DNA from: Bacillota bacterium | Lineage (GTDB): Bacteria; Bacillota; Clostridia; Acetivibrionales; DSM-1351 | Reading direction: 5' to 3' | Assembly (NCBI GenBank): GCA_023397905.1 | Contig: JAEWSZ010000238.1 | Coordinates: 1-26,219, forward strand | DNA length: 26,219 bases | Shown: positions 1-7,596 of the stretch, piece by piece | Layout: each line of letters starts with the position of its first letter | How positions within the stretch are numbered: position 1 is the stretch's first letter | Translations under genes and position numbers: made by a program | Notes under the pieces: model-generated | The model's database searches: none | What the model saw: only the letters and a program-made list of their open reading frames with translations | What the model was told of the DNA's origin: nothing

Positions 1-572
1 GAAGGAGCATCAACGGTCTTCTGAGTGTTGGTTGCAGCATGAACTGTAGTCATAAGACCTTCAACTATACCGAAGTTGTCGTTGATAACCTTAGCTAAAG
101 GAGCTAAGCAGTTAGTAGTACATGAAGCATTTGATACAACTGTCATGTCCTTTGTGTATTTGTCATTGTTAACGCCCATAACGAACATTGGAGCATCGGC
201 TGAAGGAGCGCTTATAACAACTTTCTTAGCTCCGCCCTTCAAGTGAGCTGAAGCCTTTTCGGTAGTGGTGAATACGCCTGTTGATTCAACAATGTATTCA
301 GCTCCGACAGCTCCCCAGGGAATAACTGTAGGATCCTTTTCAGCAAAAAAAGCAATCTCTTTGCCATTTACAACCAATTTTCCATCTTTTGTGCTAACAT
401 CGCCATCAAATTTACCATGAACTGTGTCATAAGTCAGCATATATTTCAGATATTCGAGATCGATGAATGGATCATTGATTCCCTTTACTTCTACATTAGG
501 GTTGTTTACTGCAGCCCTGAATACGAGACGTCCGATACGTCCAAAACCATTAATACCGATTTTTACTGCCAT
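1..572 (-). CDS. gap: Glyceraldehyde-3-phosphate dehydrogenase, 5' part (partial at window edge)
   Basis: This is the phosphorylating GAPDH of glycolysis, which oxidises glyceraldehyde-3-phosphate to 1,3-bisphosphoglycerate with NAD in the cytosol. The first 190 residues are present and the gene runs off the left edge. The Rossmann motif INGFGRIGR is at residues 7-15. The active-site motif SNASCTTNCLAP puts the catalytic cysteine at 151, and the catalytic histidine is in TTVHAAT at 178. The ATG at 570-572 follows a strong TAGGAGG site with 8-base spacing. A sigma-A-like promoter lies about 90 bases upstream, so the gene probably starts its own transcript and reads on into genes outside the window (pgk, tpiA are usual, not seen here). 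Identity is certain; only the C-terminal catalytic part is missing. Confidence 0.97.
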   Translation of the reverse strand, partial: MAVKIGINGFGRIGRLVFRAAVNNPNVEVKGINDPFIDLEYLKYMLTYDTVHGKFDGDVSTKDGKLVVNGKEIAFFAEKDPTVIPWGAVGAEYIVESTGVFTTTEKASAHLKGGAKKVVISAPSADAPMFVMGVNNDKYTKDMTVVSNASCTTNCLAPLAKVINDNFGIVEGLMTTVHAATNTQKTVDAP

Positions 573-662
573 TGTTGTTACCTCCTAAGTTTTTTATTGA
601 TTAGTCAAGCATAGATATGCTCATTAACGATAGAGTAAATTTCCATCTATAAACCAAAGTTA

Positions 663-691
663 ATTTTATAACAATTTAAAAACATTTTCAA
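663..691 (-). promoter_or_regulatory. Putative sigma-A promoter of gap
   Basis: On the minus strand, TTGAAA (686-691) and TAAAAT (663-668) are separated by 17 bases in a very AT-rich stretch between the DUF2156 gene and gap. The leader to the gap start is about 90 bases and holds a small inverted repeat, AGCATA-GA-TATGCT (608-621). No other sequence in the gap leader looks like a known operator. Confidence 0.5.
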
Positions 692-751
692 TAGTATTAA
701 TGCTTAAATTAATAATATATTCTCTCTATATTTACATGTAAAGCCGTCATA

Positions 752-1666
752 TTAACCAATTTCCACGGTGAATTTTTCGACAAAGTGGTCGGGATTATAG
801 GACAGCTTGGCTTTTCTCAGCCCTTCCAGCCCCAGATCCTGTTCCCTGTTCACATACTCCATATGGGTCCACTGATTTGCCAGGAACTGCTGGTTTATCA
901 TCGGATAAAGCCCCTGTATTTCAGAATTTGCCTTTTCTATATGGATCACGACCGTATGGCTGTTCAGCTGTTCTCCCACAGTAAAGGCCTCCGGCACTCC
1001 GTTTACCTTTATGACAGCACCCTTCAATTCCAGCCGGTCATAGTTGTCCAGCAGATCGTAATTGGCCTTTCTTTCGGCAATGAGACTGCTCTGCTCGCTG
1101 TAATTCCTCTGGATACACCATTTTTCAAGTATATCCCTGCAGTCCTTTATGTTTGAAGCGGAAACCTCTTCGTATTCATAAGTATACAGCTTTTTAAACT
1201 TGTTTATGTGGTTCCTCTTCCCGTCCAGCTTTTTGCCCGCCAGCGTGGAAAGGCTTTTTACAGAGTATATATAATCGAAATTGTCCCTGTCCTCGGTTGT
1301 AGAAAACTCCATACCCAGCTTGTTCAAAGCGGAAATCTGTTCCGGGGAAACCCGCTTGAACCTGAATTTCCACCCCATTTCCGAAAAGTATTCTCTGAGC
1401 ATGTAAACCGTACATCTTAAATTGTCAATCCTGCCGTAGTCTCCCACAGGAAAAAAGCAAAATGGCTCTCCGCCTTCCATTGCAGATATTACACATAAGA
1501 AATCATTTATTATGCCAAACCTGATTTTATAATAATCCCGCCACATAAAAAAGTTGGTAAAGTTCAGCTCTGATACCTGCAAATTTGCCATTTTGAAATA
1601 ACTATCGAAACATTGCTTATCATGTATGGATATTTCTGAAATATTTAATGTAGCTGTTGTATGCAA
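752..1666 (-). CDS. DUF2156 (phosphatidylglycerol lysyltransferase C-terminal-like) protein
   Basis: This 304-residue soluble protein resembles the GNAT-fold DUF2156 family, the catalytic half of MprF-type aminoacyl-phosphatidylglycerol synthases, but it has no membrane helices. The C-terminal GLRKAKLSYNP motif followed by EKF is what I recognise as typical of this family. The family presumably transfers an aminoacyl or acyl group, but the substrate of stand-alone members is not established. The start chosen is TTG at 1664-1666, 8 bases after AGGGGG; the next in-frame methionine is at residue 26 and lacks a better site. It lies 80 bases downstream of the M20 peptidase gene and ends 179 bases before gap, so it may be the last gene of the trmL-peptidase transcript. 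Confidence 0.75.
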   Translation of the reverse strand: MHTTATLNISEISIHDKQCFDSYFKMANLQVSELNFTNFFMWRDYYKIRFGIINDFLCVISAMEGGEPFCFFPVGDYGRIDNLRCTVYMLREYFSEMGWKFRFKRVSPEQISALNKLGMEFSTTEDRDNFDYIYSVKSLSTLAGKKLDGKRNHINKFKKLYTYEYEEVSASNIKDCRDILEKWCIQRNYSEQSSLIAERKANYDLLDNYDRLELKGAVIKVNGVPEAFTVGEQLNSHTVVIHIEKANSEIQGLYPMINQQFLANQWTHMEYVNREQDLGLEGLRKAKLSYNPDHFVEKFTVEIG

Positions 1667-1746
1667 CCCAAAATCCCCCTATTGTATCAAAATATGGCCG
1701 TCAAGCCTGTATTGCAGTCAACTGCAGGCTATGGGCACTCTCCCTG

Positions 1747-2862
1747 TTAATCCCTTACATTTTTTATTATCTCAATTAAAAATGACACGGCGTTTACCAT
1801 ATCTGTTATTGAGATCTGTTCCTCCACACTGTGGACCTTGGTCATACCGACGCTTAAATCCACAGCTTCAATTCCCTTTGAATTGAAAATATTTGTATCG
1901 CTTCCGCCGCCCGTGGTAATGGCTTCAAATTTAAAGCCGGCTGCTTCAGCGGCGTTTTCCAGTATTCCTACGATTTTTGAATCCCTTTTGATGTCAAATG
2001 CCGGATACTCCTGCTGGGCTTTAAATTCCACCTGCCCGCCCCACTTTGCTGCAGCTTTTTCAAAGCATTCCCTCATATGGTTTGTCTGGGCCTCCAGCTT
2101 TGAATTTTCACGGCTTCTGGCCTCTCCCTGTATTTCCACCCGGTCACAGATTATATTTGTTGCCACGCCGCCCTTGACAATACCAATATTCGCAGTGGTC
2201 TCCTCATCGATTCGCCCCAGCTTCATTGATGAAATCGCATCTGCCATGATGGAAAAAGCGCTGATGCCCTTTTCGGGTTCCATCCCCGCATGGGCGGCCT
2301 TTCCCTTGATGACCGCGCTGATCTTGTTCTGAGACGGAGCTTTGACTGCGGCACAGCCTATACTGCCGTCGCTGTCCAGAATAAAACCGTACTTTGCGTA
2401 TACCTTGCTGAAATCCATATTTTTAGCGCCTATCAAGCCTATTTCCTCAGCGATGGTAAACGCTATCTGAATATCCCCGTGGGGAATATTTTCCTCTTTT
2501 AATACCTTCAAAGTCTCAAGTATTATGACAATGCCCGCTGCATCGTCTCCTCCAAGTATAGTGGTGCCGTCGCTCTTTATGATATCTCCTTCCACAACCG
2601 GCTTTTTGCCTATTCCAGGCACCACTGTGTCCATATGCGCCGTTATCAGAATTGCCGGAACTTCTTTTGAACCTTTAACGGTGCAGATAATATTTCCGCA
2701 TTCTCCCCCTGCTTTTTTACCGGCGTCATCTTCAACCGCCTCATAACCCAATGCTCCAAGCTTCCCCTTCAAGGTGTCGCACATGCTGCGTTCCTTAAGT
2801 GACAAACTATCTATCTTAACCAGTTCCAAAAACTCATCCACAAGTCTGTTCTTATTTACCAA
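1747..2862 (-). CDS. M20-family metallopeptidase, PepT-like
   Basis: This is a dinuclear-zinc exopeptidase of the M20/M25/M40 family (PepT-like subgroup), probably a cytosolic di- or tripeptidase that recycles peptides. Metal-site motifs are in order: AHMDTV (H76, D78), GGDDAAG (D106), AEEIG (E139 as catalytic base, E140), LDSDG (D163) and KVHSVEE (H344). The dimerisation domain with KAAHAGMEPEKG lies between. The length of 371 residues is normal. The start is a TTG at 2860-2862 placed 9 bases after GAGGAG; no ATG lies close by. It sits 224 bases downstream of trmL. Substrate specificity cannot be told from the sequence. Confidence 0.88.
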   Translation of the reverse strand: MVNKNRLVDEFLELVKIDSLSLKERSMCDTLKGKLGALGYEAVEDDAGKKAGGECGNIICTVKGSKEVPAILITAHMDTVVPGIGKKPVVEGDIIKSDGTTILGGDDAAGIVIILETLKVLKEENIPHGDIQIAFTIAEEIGLIGAKNMDFSKVYAKYGFILDSDGSIGCAAVKAPSQNKISAVIKGKAAHAGMEPEKGISAFSIMADAISSMKLGRIDEETTANIGIVKGGVATNIICDRVEIQGEARSRENSKLEAQTNHMRECFEKAAAKWGGQVEFKAQQEYPAFDIKRDSKIVGILENAAEAAGFKFEAITTGGGSDTNIFNSKGIEAVDLSVGMTKVHSVEEQISITDMVNAVSFLIEIIKNVRD

Positions 2863-3039
2863 ATCAGCTCACTCCTCGTCAATTCCCGGATAAAACCGCC
2901 GGCTGAATGTTCCCGTGGAACTCCCGCCTGAAAATTTATTGGATATATCACTTCTAGTATACCCATTTATTAAAAAATTCGCTACCATTTTATATCCAAG
3001 TCAATTACTGTTGGCCGAAAACAATTGACTTTATAAAGC

Positions 3040-3081
3040 CCGGCGGATTTTTGTCCGCCTCTGAAACCCTGATTCCGCCGG
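3040..3081 (-). terminator. Inverted repeat after trmL, possible weak terminator
   Basis: CCGGCGGA (3040-3047) pairs perfectly with TCCGCCGG (3074-3081). Nested inside is GGCGGA-CAAAAA-TCCGCC on the minus strand. The stem begins 5 bases after the trmL stop. What follows on the minus strand is only GCTTTATAAAG, so the U-tract is poor and termination would be incomplete. Confidence 0.4.
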
Positions 3082-3086
3082 CAACT

Positions 3087-3581
3087 TCACCACGGATATT
3101 TTACCAGCTGTCCCTGGGTTTTCATATGGGCAAAATTTTGCTGCCTTAATGCCTCGTATACCACGACGGCCACCGAATTGGAGAGGTTTAAAGACCGGAT
3201 GCCCTCCTTCATGGGAATTCTGATGCAGGTCTCCCTGTTTTCCTTCAATAATTCTTCCGGCAATCCCGCCGTTTCCTTGCCGAAGAGTATAAAGCAACCG
3301 TCTTCGAATTTTACGTCGCAGTAATTGTGAATAGCCTTTGTTGTGGAGTAATACATTTTTTTGCCGCCATGCTTGCCCAAAAACTCATTTAAATTATCAT
3401 AATAATTTACCTGCGCCTCATCCCAATAATCCAGCCCCGCTCTTTTTAAATACCTGTCCTCTATGGAAAACCCCAGCGGGCCTATCAGGTGCAGAACCGC
3501 ACCTGTAGCGGCGCAGGTCCTGACAATATTTCCCGTATTCTGAGGTATCTCCGGTTCAACCAGAACTATATTAAACGACAT
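3087..3581 (-). CDS. trmL: tRNA (cytidine(34)-2'-O)-methyltransferase
   Basis: This SPOUT-class enzyme (YibK/CspR family) methylates the 2'-O of the wobble nucleotide of certain leucine tRNAs with S-adenosylmethionine. The open frame extends further upstream, but ATG at 3581 is chosen because the conserved N-terminus NIVLVEPEIPQNTGN begins right there and AAAGGAG lies 11 bases before it. That gives 164 residues, close to the family norm of about 155-160. The knot motifs LFGKETAGLP (residues 99-108) and IPMKEGIRSLNLSNSVAV (122-139) are intact. The gene is preceded by a terminator of cheX and a hairpin in its leader, so it should have its own promoter, which I could not place. Confidence 0.93.
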   Translation of the reverse strand: MSFNIVLVEPEIPQNTGNIVRTCAATGAVLHLIGPLGFSIEDRYLKRAGLDYWDEAQVNYYDNLNEFLGKHGGKKMYYSTTKAIHNYCDVKFEDGCFILFGKETAGLPEELLKENRETCIRIPMKEGIRSLNLSNSVAVVVYEALRQQNFAHMKTQGQLVKYPW

Positions 3582-3604
3582 TCCGTCCCATGCTCCTTTC
3601 AACG

Positions 3605-3630
3605 GCAAAGGAGCTTCGCTCCGCCTTTGC
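3605..3630 (-). repeat. Hairpin in the trmL leader
   Basis: GCAAAGG (3605-3611) pairs with CCTTTGC (3624-3630) around a GC-rich middle containing GCTTCGC. It would fold in the mRNA about 25 bases upstream of the trmL start. It has no U-tract in either direction, so it is unlikely to be a terminator. Confidence 0.4.
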
Positions 3631-3717
3631 ACATAACAATAAAAGATGGCGTATACCATCTTTCTAAAAATATATTCTATCAATCATATATTAACATATA
3701 TTAAAATCTCAATCTTC

Positions 3718-3770
3718 AAAATAAAAGCCGCTCCAAATCAATAACCCGTGTTCATTGGTAACCGAAGCGG
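3718..3770 (-). terminator. Rho-independent terminator after cheX
   Basis: On the minus strand a stem CCGCTTC/GGAGCGG with one mismatch encloses a 30-base loop that has further partial pairing (GGTTACCAATG against CGGGTTATT). It is followed directly by CTTTTATTTT. The stem starts 14 bases after the cheX stop. This separates cheX from trmL. Confidence 0.7.
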
Positions 3771-3783
3771 ATTTTATCAGGGG

Positions 3784-4248
3784 CTAATCTTCTATGGATA
3801 TATCTATCTCCAGAGTCTCTGTTTCATTCAGATGAAGCGGAATACAGATGGTTTTCATCTTGGATGGGCTTATCTGCAGGTTTTCACCCAGCAGCAAAGA
3901 CGGAGGGGTTATTTCAATTCCTACTCCCTTATTATATAATAAAGTAGCCGTATTTCCAAGGATCATATTTGTCAGTTCGGACAATGCGCTCTTGGATATT
4001 TCATTCAATTCAGTAACAGGCGCTCCGAACATCATTGCTGAGGCTATGCGGAATGCGACCTCCTTTGTCATTGTAAAAATTGCCTGACCTCTTATCTTAC
4101 CTGTGATTCCCACGATGATTAATATTGATTCGCCCCTATAGGGTGCGGATTTCAAAAAAACCTTTCCTAATTTTGCATCAACATTAGCAACTTGCTTCAA
4201 GACCGTTTGGCTTGCTTCAATAAAAGGGTTTACGTATTCTATGTTCAT
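3784..4248 (-). CDS. cheX: CheX-type chemotaxis phosphatase domain protein
   Basis: This 154-residue protein belongs to the CheC/CheX/FliY phosphatase fold. CheX members dephosphorylate CheY-P. The diagnostic helix is LNEISKSALSELTNMILGN at residues 81-99, holding the catalytic-type pattern E-x2-N (E91, N94). The N-terminus MNIEYVNPFIEAS is also typical of CheX. The ATG at 4248 has AAGGTGG 7 bases upstream. No other chemotaxis or flagellar gene is near. It sits alone between the spoVA set and trmL, with its own terminator. It could act on a CheY-like receiver encoded elsewhere, in motility or another signalling route. Confidence 0.85.
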   Translation of the reverse strand: MNIEYVNPFIEASQTVLKQVANVDAKLGKVFLKSAPYRGESILIIVGITGKIRGQAIFTMTKEVAFRIASAMMFGAPVTELNEISKSALSELTNMILGNTATLLYNKGVGIEITPPSLLLGENLQISPSKMKTICIPLHLNETETLEIDISIED

Positions 4249-4327
4249 ATACTATCCACCTTATTTTATATGTATTTAATTCTATATCCATATACTTCTA
4301 AAACTGTATAAATAAAAATCATATTTT

Positions 4328-4356
4328 ATTATATACAATATAATTACAAAATTCTA
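4328..4356 (-). promoter_or_regulatory. Possible promoter of cheX
   Basis: A perfect TATAAT (minus strand, 4328-4333) is preceded at 17 bases by TAGAAT (4351-4356), a weak -35 box, and by a run of nine A bases that could act as an UP element. The 264-base region between spoVAE and cheX is extremely AT-rich, so chance matches are likely. Confidence 0.35.
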
Positions 4357-4451
4357 TATTTTTTTTTAATTTCTTCTATCGTACTTTCATTTTTCACTTA
4401 ATATTGTTAATTCTGCTATATTATCTGATTATTTTACATTGTTTTTTGGGC

Positions 4452-4509
4452 AGAATTAACGGCAGGACCATGGCTTATATTTGCTGCGGCCCCGCCTGCC
4501 ACAAATTCT
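4452..4509. repeat. Two-part inverted repeat after spoVAE
   Basis: AGAATT (4452-4457) pairs with AATTCT (4504-4509), and inside it GGCAGG (4461-4466) pairs with CCTGCC (4495-4500), with a 3-base internal loop on each side. The stem begins just after the spoVAE stop. It lacks a U-tract on the minus strand. It may still end or stabilise the spoVA message. Confidence 0.45.
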
Positions 4510-4512
4510 CTT

Positions 4513-4869
4513 CTATTTTTTAGGCTTGGGTTTTGACAGCAGCGCCATTAAATATCCGAAAAATATAGCCGCGCCAAGTCCGGCGGCAGAAGCTTTGAAA
4601 CCTCCCGTAAAAGCCCCTATGAGTCCATTTTCGTCTACCTCCTTAAACACTCCCTTTGCCAGGTTGTAGCCGAAGCCCGTAAGAGGAACGGTAGCTCCGG
4701 CCCCTCCCATATCAACAATTTTCTGATACCAGCCAAAAGCGCCCAGCACGACTCCCGCGACTACAAACAGCACTAGGATCCTGGCAGGCGTAAGCTTTGT
4801 TTTATCAATAAATATCTGTCCGATTGCACATATTACTCCACCGACTAAAAAAGCACTTAAATAACTCAT
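4513..4869 (-). CDS. spoVAE: Stage V sporulation protein AE (dipicolinate channel subunit)
   Basis: SpoVAE is a small integral membrane subunit of the SpoVA channel, which moves calcium-dipicolinate into the forespore and out at germination. The 118-residue product is hydrophobic with about three to four membrane segments. It carries the SpoVAC/SpoVAE signature around GGAGATVPLTGFGYNLAKG, ending in a basic tail. ATG at 4869 is preferred over an upstream in-frame start because AAGAGGAGG lies just before it. It begins 27 bases after the spoVAD stop, so the three spoVA genes form one unit. SpoVAA, AB and AF are absent here, as is common in Clostridia. Confidence 0.93.
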   Translation of the reverse strand: MSYLSAFLVGGVICAIGQIFIDKTKLTPARILVLFVVAGVVLGAFGWYQKIVDMGGAGATVPLTGFGYNLAKGVFKEVDENGLIGAFTGGFKASAAGLGAAIFFGYLMALLSKPKPKK

Positions 4870-4896
4870 TTTACCTCCTCTTCTGATTTCGCGCAC

Positions 4897-5916
4897 TCAA
4901 TCCAGGCTTCTGTGAATACTTACCGCATGCGCTATCCCCGGAATGGTTTCCTTTTGCTGTGAAGTTACAGGGCTCATTAACGCTCCCGTTGCAACAAATA
5001 AAACTCTTTTTAAATTGCCCTTCATCATTTCCCTGTATATATGCCCCGCCAGAACAGTGGCCGAACAGCCGCAGCCGCTTCCTCCCGAGTGCATGTCCTG
5101 TTGGTCCAGGTCAAAGATCAGCACTCCGCAGTCGTCATACCTGTTTTCGATATCCAGCCCGTTGATTTTCAGCATGTCGATGCAGATTCTTTTCCCCACC
5201 TTTCCCAGATCACCGGTGAGGATCAGATCGTAATAATCGGGTACCAGCCCGGTATCGGCAAAGTGTGTGAGAATGGTGTCAGCTGCCGCAGGCGCCATGG
5301 CCGCCCCCATGTTATTCACGTCGCTTATTCCAAGGTCGTTTATTTTACCCGTTGTCACGTGTTTAATATAGGGACCTGTTCCCTCCGATGTCAGCACAGC
5401 AGCGCCGGAACCCGTCACGGTCCATTGGGATGTGGGCGGTCTCTGGCTTCCCAGCTCCAGCGGATACCTGAATTGCCTTTCAGCAGAACAGAAATGGCTT
5501 GAGGTGATACAAACCACATTTTCCGCAAATCCTCCGTCTATCAGCATACTCCCCACACTCAAGGATTCGGCCATTGTGGAACAGGCGCCGAACAAGCCCA
5601 GGTACGGGACTTCCGTCTCCCTCAGCCCATAGGTTGCCGCAATACATTGATTCAACAGGTCGCCGGCCAAAACATAATCTATTTTGTCATTGCTCAGCTG
5701 GGCTTTTTGCAAAACCTTTGCAAAGGTCTCCCTTACCAGCTTGCTCTCAGCCTTCTCCCAGCTGTCCTCCCCCCATAGCTCATCGGGAATGATGTAGTCA
5801 AAGCTGGTCTTAAGATTGCCCTTTCCTTCTTTTGGGCCTACAAAAGAGGCTGTTGCTTTAATCGAAGGCGGATTTTTGAAAAATACCGTCTGCTTGCCCA
5901 TATGTTTTTCTGCCAT
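4897..5916 (-). CDS. spoVAD: Stage V sporulation protein AD (dipicolinate-binding, thiolase fold)
   Basis: SpoVAD is the soluble, membrane-associated SpoVA subunit that binds dipicolinic acid. The 339-residue protein has a thiolase/ketoacyl-synthase fold. GLFGACSTMAESL holds the cysteine at the thiolase nucleophile position, SSHFCSAERQFRYP follows, and the glycine- and cysteine-rich SGGSGCGCSA lies near the C-terminus. In characterised SpoVAD proteins the fold binds dipicolinate rather than acting as a thiolase. ATG at 5916 follows TTAGGAGGG with 5-base spacing. It lies 52 bases after spoVAC and 27 before spoVAE. Confidence 0.96.
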   Translation of the reverse strand: MAEKHMGKQTVFFKNPPSIKATASFVGPKEGKGNLKTSFDYIIPDELWGEDSWEKAESKLVRETFAKVLQKAQLSNDKIDYVLAGDLLNQCIAATYGLRETEVPYLGLFGACSTMAESLSVGSMLIDGGFAENVVCITSSHFCSAERQFRYPLELGSQRPPTSQWTVTGSGAAVLTSEGTGPYIKHVTTGKINDLGISDVNNMGAAMAPAAADTILTHFADTGLVPDYYDLILTGDLGKVGKRICIDMLKINGLDIENRYDDCGVLIFDLDQQDMHSGGSGCGCSATVLAGHIYREMMKGNLKRVLFVATGALMSPVTSQQKETIPGIAHAVSIHRSLD

Positions 5917-5968
5917 AGCTTCCCTCCTAAAGTATTCTGAAAATCAAGCGATAAACCCATTAATGAAT

Positions 5969-6412
5969 TCAAGTGATAAAGTAATGTATAATTCCCACTA
6001 TAATAGATGAACATATTCCGAATACGATTACCGGGCCGGCGATAACAAACATTTTCGCACCCATTCCCATGATATATCCCTCTGTTTTAAATTCCATTGC
6101 CGGAGAAACCACAGAATTTGCAAAGCCCGTAATGGGTACGATGGAGCCCGCTCCCGCAAATTTGCCTATATCGTCGTAGACATTCAGCGCTGTCAGGAAT
6201 GCGCCAAGAAAGACCATTATCATACTGGTGAGATTGGATACCATTTCAAGGCTTAAGCCCCTGGCTTTCAGCAGATTAAAGATTATCTGGCCTATGACGC
6301 AGATAATCCCTCCTACTGCAAATGCTTTAAGAACATTTGCAAATATTTTTGAATTTGGAGAAACGCTTTTTACATAATCCGAATATTCCTGTTTTGTAAA
6401 ACTCTTTTTCAT
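5969..6412 (-). CDS. spoVAC: Stage V sporulation protein AC (dipicolinate channel subunit)
   Basis: SpoVAC is a membrane subunit of the SpoVA dipicolinate channel; the Bacillus protein behaves as a mechanosensitive channel. The 147-residue product begins MKKSFTKQEYSDYVKSVSP, a typical SpoVAC N-terminus, followed by about four hydrophobic helices and GAGSIVPITGFANSVVSPA, which parallels the loop in SpoVAE. The open frame continues upstream, but ATG at 6412 has GGGAGGT 4 bases before it. It is the first gene of the spoVA unit and lies downstream of the sigF terminator, so it needs its own promoter, expected to depend on sigma-G. I could not find a convincing sigma-G box between the terminator and the start. 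Confidence 0.95.
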   Translation of the reverse strand: MKKSFTKQEYSDYVKSVSPNSKIFANVLKAFAVGGIICVIGQIIFNLLKARGLSLEMVSNLTSMIMVFLGAFLTALNVYDDIGKFAGAGSIVPITGFANSVVSPAMEFKTEGYIMGMGAKMFVIAGPVIVFGICSSIIVGIIHYFIT

Positions 6413-6466
6413 AGGGACCTCCCATGCACATGCGGAAATCCGCCTGCAGATTTTTATGTTGTGCAG

Positions 6467-6495
6467 ATAAAAGTGTGCCGGTTGGTCCGGCACAC
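6467..6495 (-). terminator. Strong Rho-independent terminator after sigF
   Basis: A perfect 9-bp stem, GTGTGCCGG/CCGGCACAC with a 5-base loop (6473-6495), is followed on the minus strand by TTTTAT. Flanking GTGCAG and CTGCAC can extend the pairing. It lies about 100 bases after the sigF stop and separates the spoIIA operon from spoVA. Confidence 0.88.
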
Positions 6496-6595
6496 TGCAC
6501 AAATGTTGCTTCGCTTTTTATGTTCTGCAATTTTTATAAAATTATTATGAAATACGAGTTTTCTTTTTCAGGAATATTATTCAAAGAAGTGGGGG

Positions 6596-7342
6596 CTAAT
6601 TGCCGTTGGCTATCATTTTAAGCTTTATGTCCTTCAGTATTTTCTTTTCGATACGGGATACCTGTACTTGTGATATTCCAAGCAATTTCGCTATCTGGAC
6701 CTGAGTTTTTTCCTTAAAATACCTGAGTATGATGATCTGACGTTCCCTTGTATCAAGGCTGTCAAGAATTTGCCTGATGGCTATTTTGTCGATCAGATCG
6801 ATTTCACTGCTGTTATTATCGGCATTTATCCTGTCAATCAGGAGTATGGGGGAATTATCGCCTTCTCCCACAGTACTGTACAGGGATTCCGGGGTACACC
6901 CGGCTTCCATTGCAAGCACCAGGTCTTCAGGAGTAACGTTCATTCTCTGGGCTATTTCATTGACAGAGGGTTCCCGTCCCAGCTCCTTGCTTATGATCTC
7001 CTTTGTGATACGGGCTCTGGAAGCTATCTCCTTCAAGGACCTGCTCACTTTGATTATTCCGTCGTCCCTGATAAATCTCTTGATCTCCCCGATTATCATG
7101 GGAACGGCGTATGTAGAAAATTTAACGTCATAGGATGCATCAAATTTATTGATGGCCTTAATCAACCCAATGCTTCCTATCTGAAACAAATCATCTATTT
7201 CATAGCCCCTGTTCTGGAATCTTTTCACAATGCTCCACACCAGACCCACGTTTTTTTCAACAAGAATGGTCTGAGCCTGTTTATCTCCTGCTTTAGCCTT
7301 TATAATAAGTGTTAGAACTGCTTCATCGGTCATATCCTTCAT
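6596..7342 (-). CDS. sigF: RNA polymerase sigma-F factor (forespore-specific)
   Basis: Sigma-F directs early forespore transcription and is held inactive by SpoIIAB until SpoIIAA is dephosphorylated. The 248-residue protein has region 2 with DDLFQIGSIGLIKAINKFD and FSTYAVPMIIGEIKRFIRDD, region 3 with VSRSLKEIASRAR, and region 4 ending in the helix-turn-helix TQVQIAKLLGISQVQVSRIE. ATG at 7342 is used, with AAAGG about 11 bases upstream; a second ATG three codons later is possible. Unusually, 254 bases separate it from spoIIAB, where most spore formers have almost none. The upstream sequence also contains a short open frame whose stop overlaps this ATG. Confidence 0.95.
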   Translation of the reverse strand: MKDMTDEAVLTLIIKAKAGDKQAQTILVEKNVGLVWSIVKRFQNRGYEIDDLFQIGSIGLIKAINKFDASYDVKFSTYAVPMIIGEIKRFIRDDGIIKVSRSLKEIASRARITKEIISKELGREPSVNEIAQRMNVTPEDLVLAMEAGCTPESLYSTVGEGDNSPILLIDRINADNNSSEIDLIDKIAIRQILDSLDTRERQIIILRYFKEKTQVQIAKLLGISQVQVSRIEKKILKDIKLKMIANGN

Positions 7343-7434
7343 AGCTTTCTAAACCTTTCTGTCACATATTTCACGGCCTGGCCGCCATCACCTGTGTTCT
7401 CATGAATATTATCAACCTGCGGCTTTTGCGGCAT
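7339..7434 (-). CDS. Possible 31-residue leader peptide before sigF
   Basis: An ATG at 7434 opens a short frame that begins MPQKPQVDNI and ends RFRKL. Its TGA overlaps the sigF start as ATGA, the arrangement used for translational coupling. No good ribosome-binding site precedes this ATG, and I recognise no homology. The frame stays open for about 20 codons further upstream without a start. It may be chance, but the coupled stop is suggestive. Confidence 0.22.
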   Translation of the reverse strand: MPQKPQVDNIHENTGDGGQAVKYVTERFRKL

Positions 7435-7596
7435 CTTACACTGCCAGTTGTAAATATTATTAGCGCTTATGTATATTTTTATACATTTATTACAAATATT
7501 TACATGTATAATTTAAAATTGCCCCTTTTGCCGTATTATCAGCTAAAATGGTTTCTGCCTCTCCGGCGGAATATTTTATTTGATTATTGAAAAATA
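7343..7596 (-). other. Extended spoIIAB-sigF spacer
   Basis: This 254-base gap is AT-rich in its middle (about 7440-7520) and GC-richer at both ends. It contains the perfect palindrome at 7469-7486, the shorter ACATGT palindrome at 7501-7506, and the candidate leader peptide. No terminator with a U-tract is visible, so read-through from spoIIAB is likely. I could not identify a consensus sigma-A, sigma-H or sigma-F/G promoter with confidence. Confidence 0.6.
7469..7486. repeat. Perfect 7-4-7 inverted repeat in the spoIIAB-sigF spacer
   Basis: ATGTATA-TTTT-TATACAT is a perfect dyad. It could be a protein-binding site or a weak hairpin in the sigF leader. It lies about 127 bases before the sigF start. 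Confidence 0.55.

Noticed and set aside
1667..1746. Promoter between the M20 peptidase and DUF2156 genes
   Set aside because: TTGACT, TTGACG and TACAAT occur on the minus strand, but no pair has usable spacing.
6543..6549. A CATAATA box on the minus strand, matching the sigma-G -10 element, upstream of spoVAC
   Set aside because: No sigma-G -35 element lies 17-18 bases upstream, and a transcript starting there would run into the strong terminator at 6467-6495 before reaching spoVAC.
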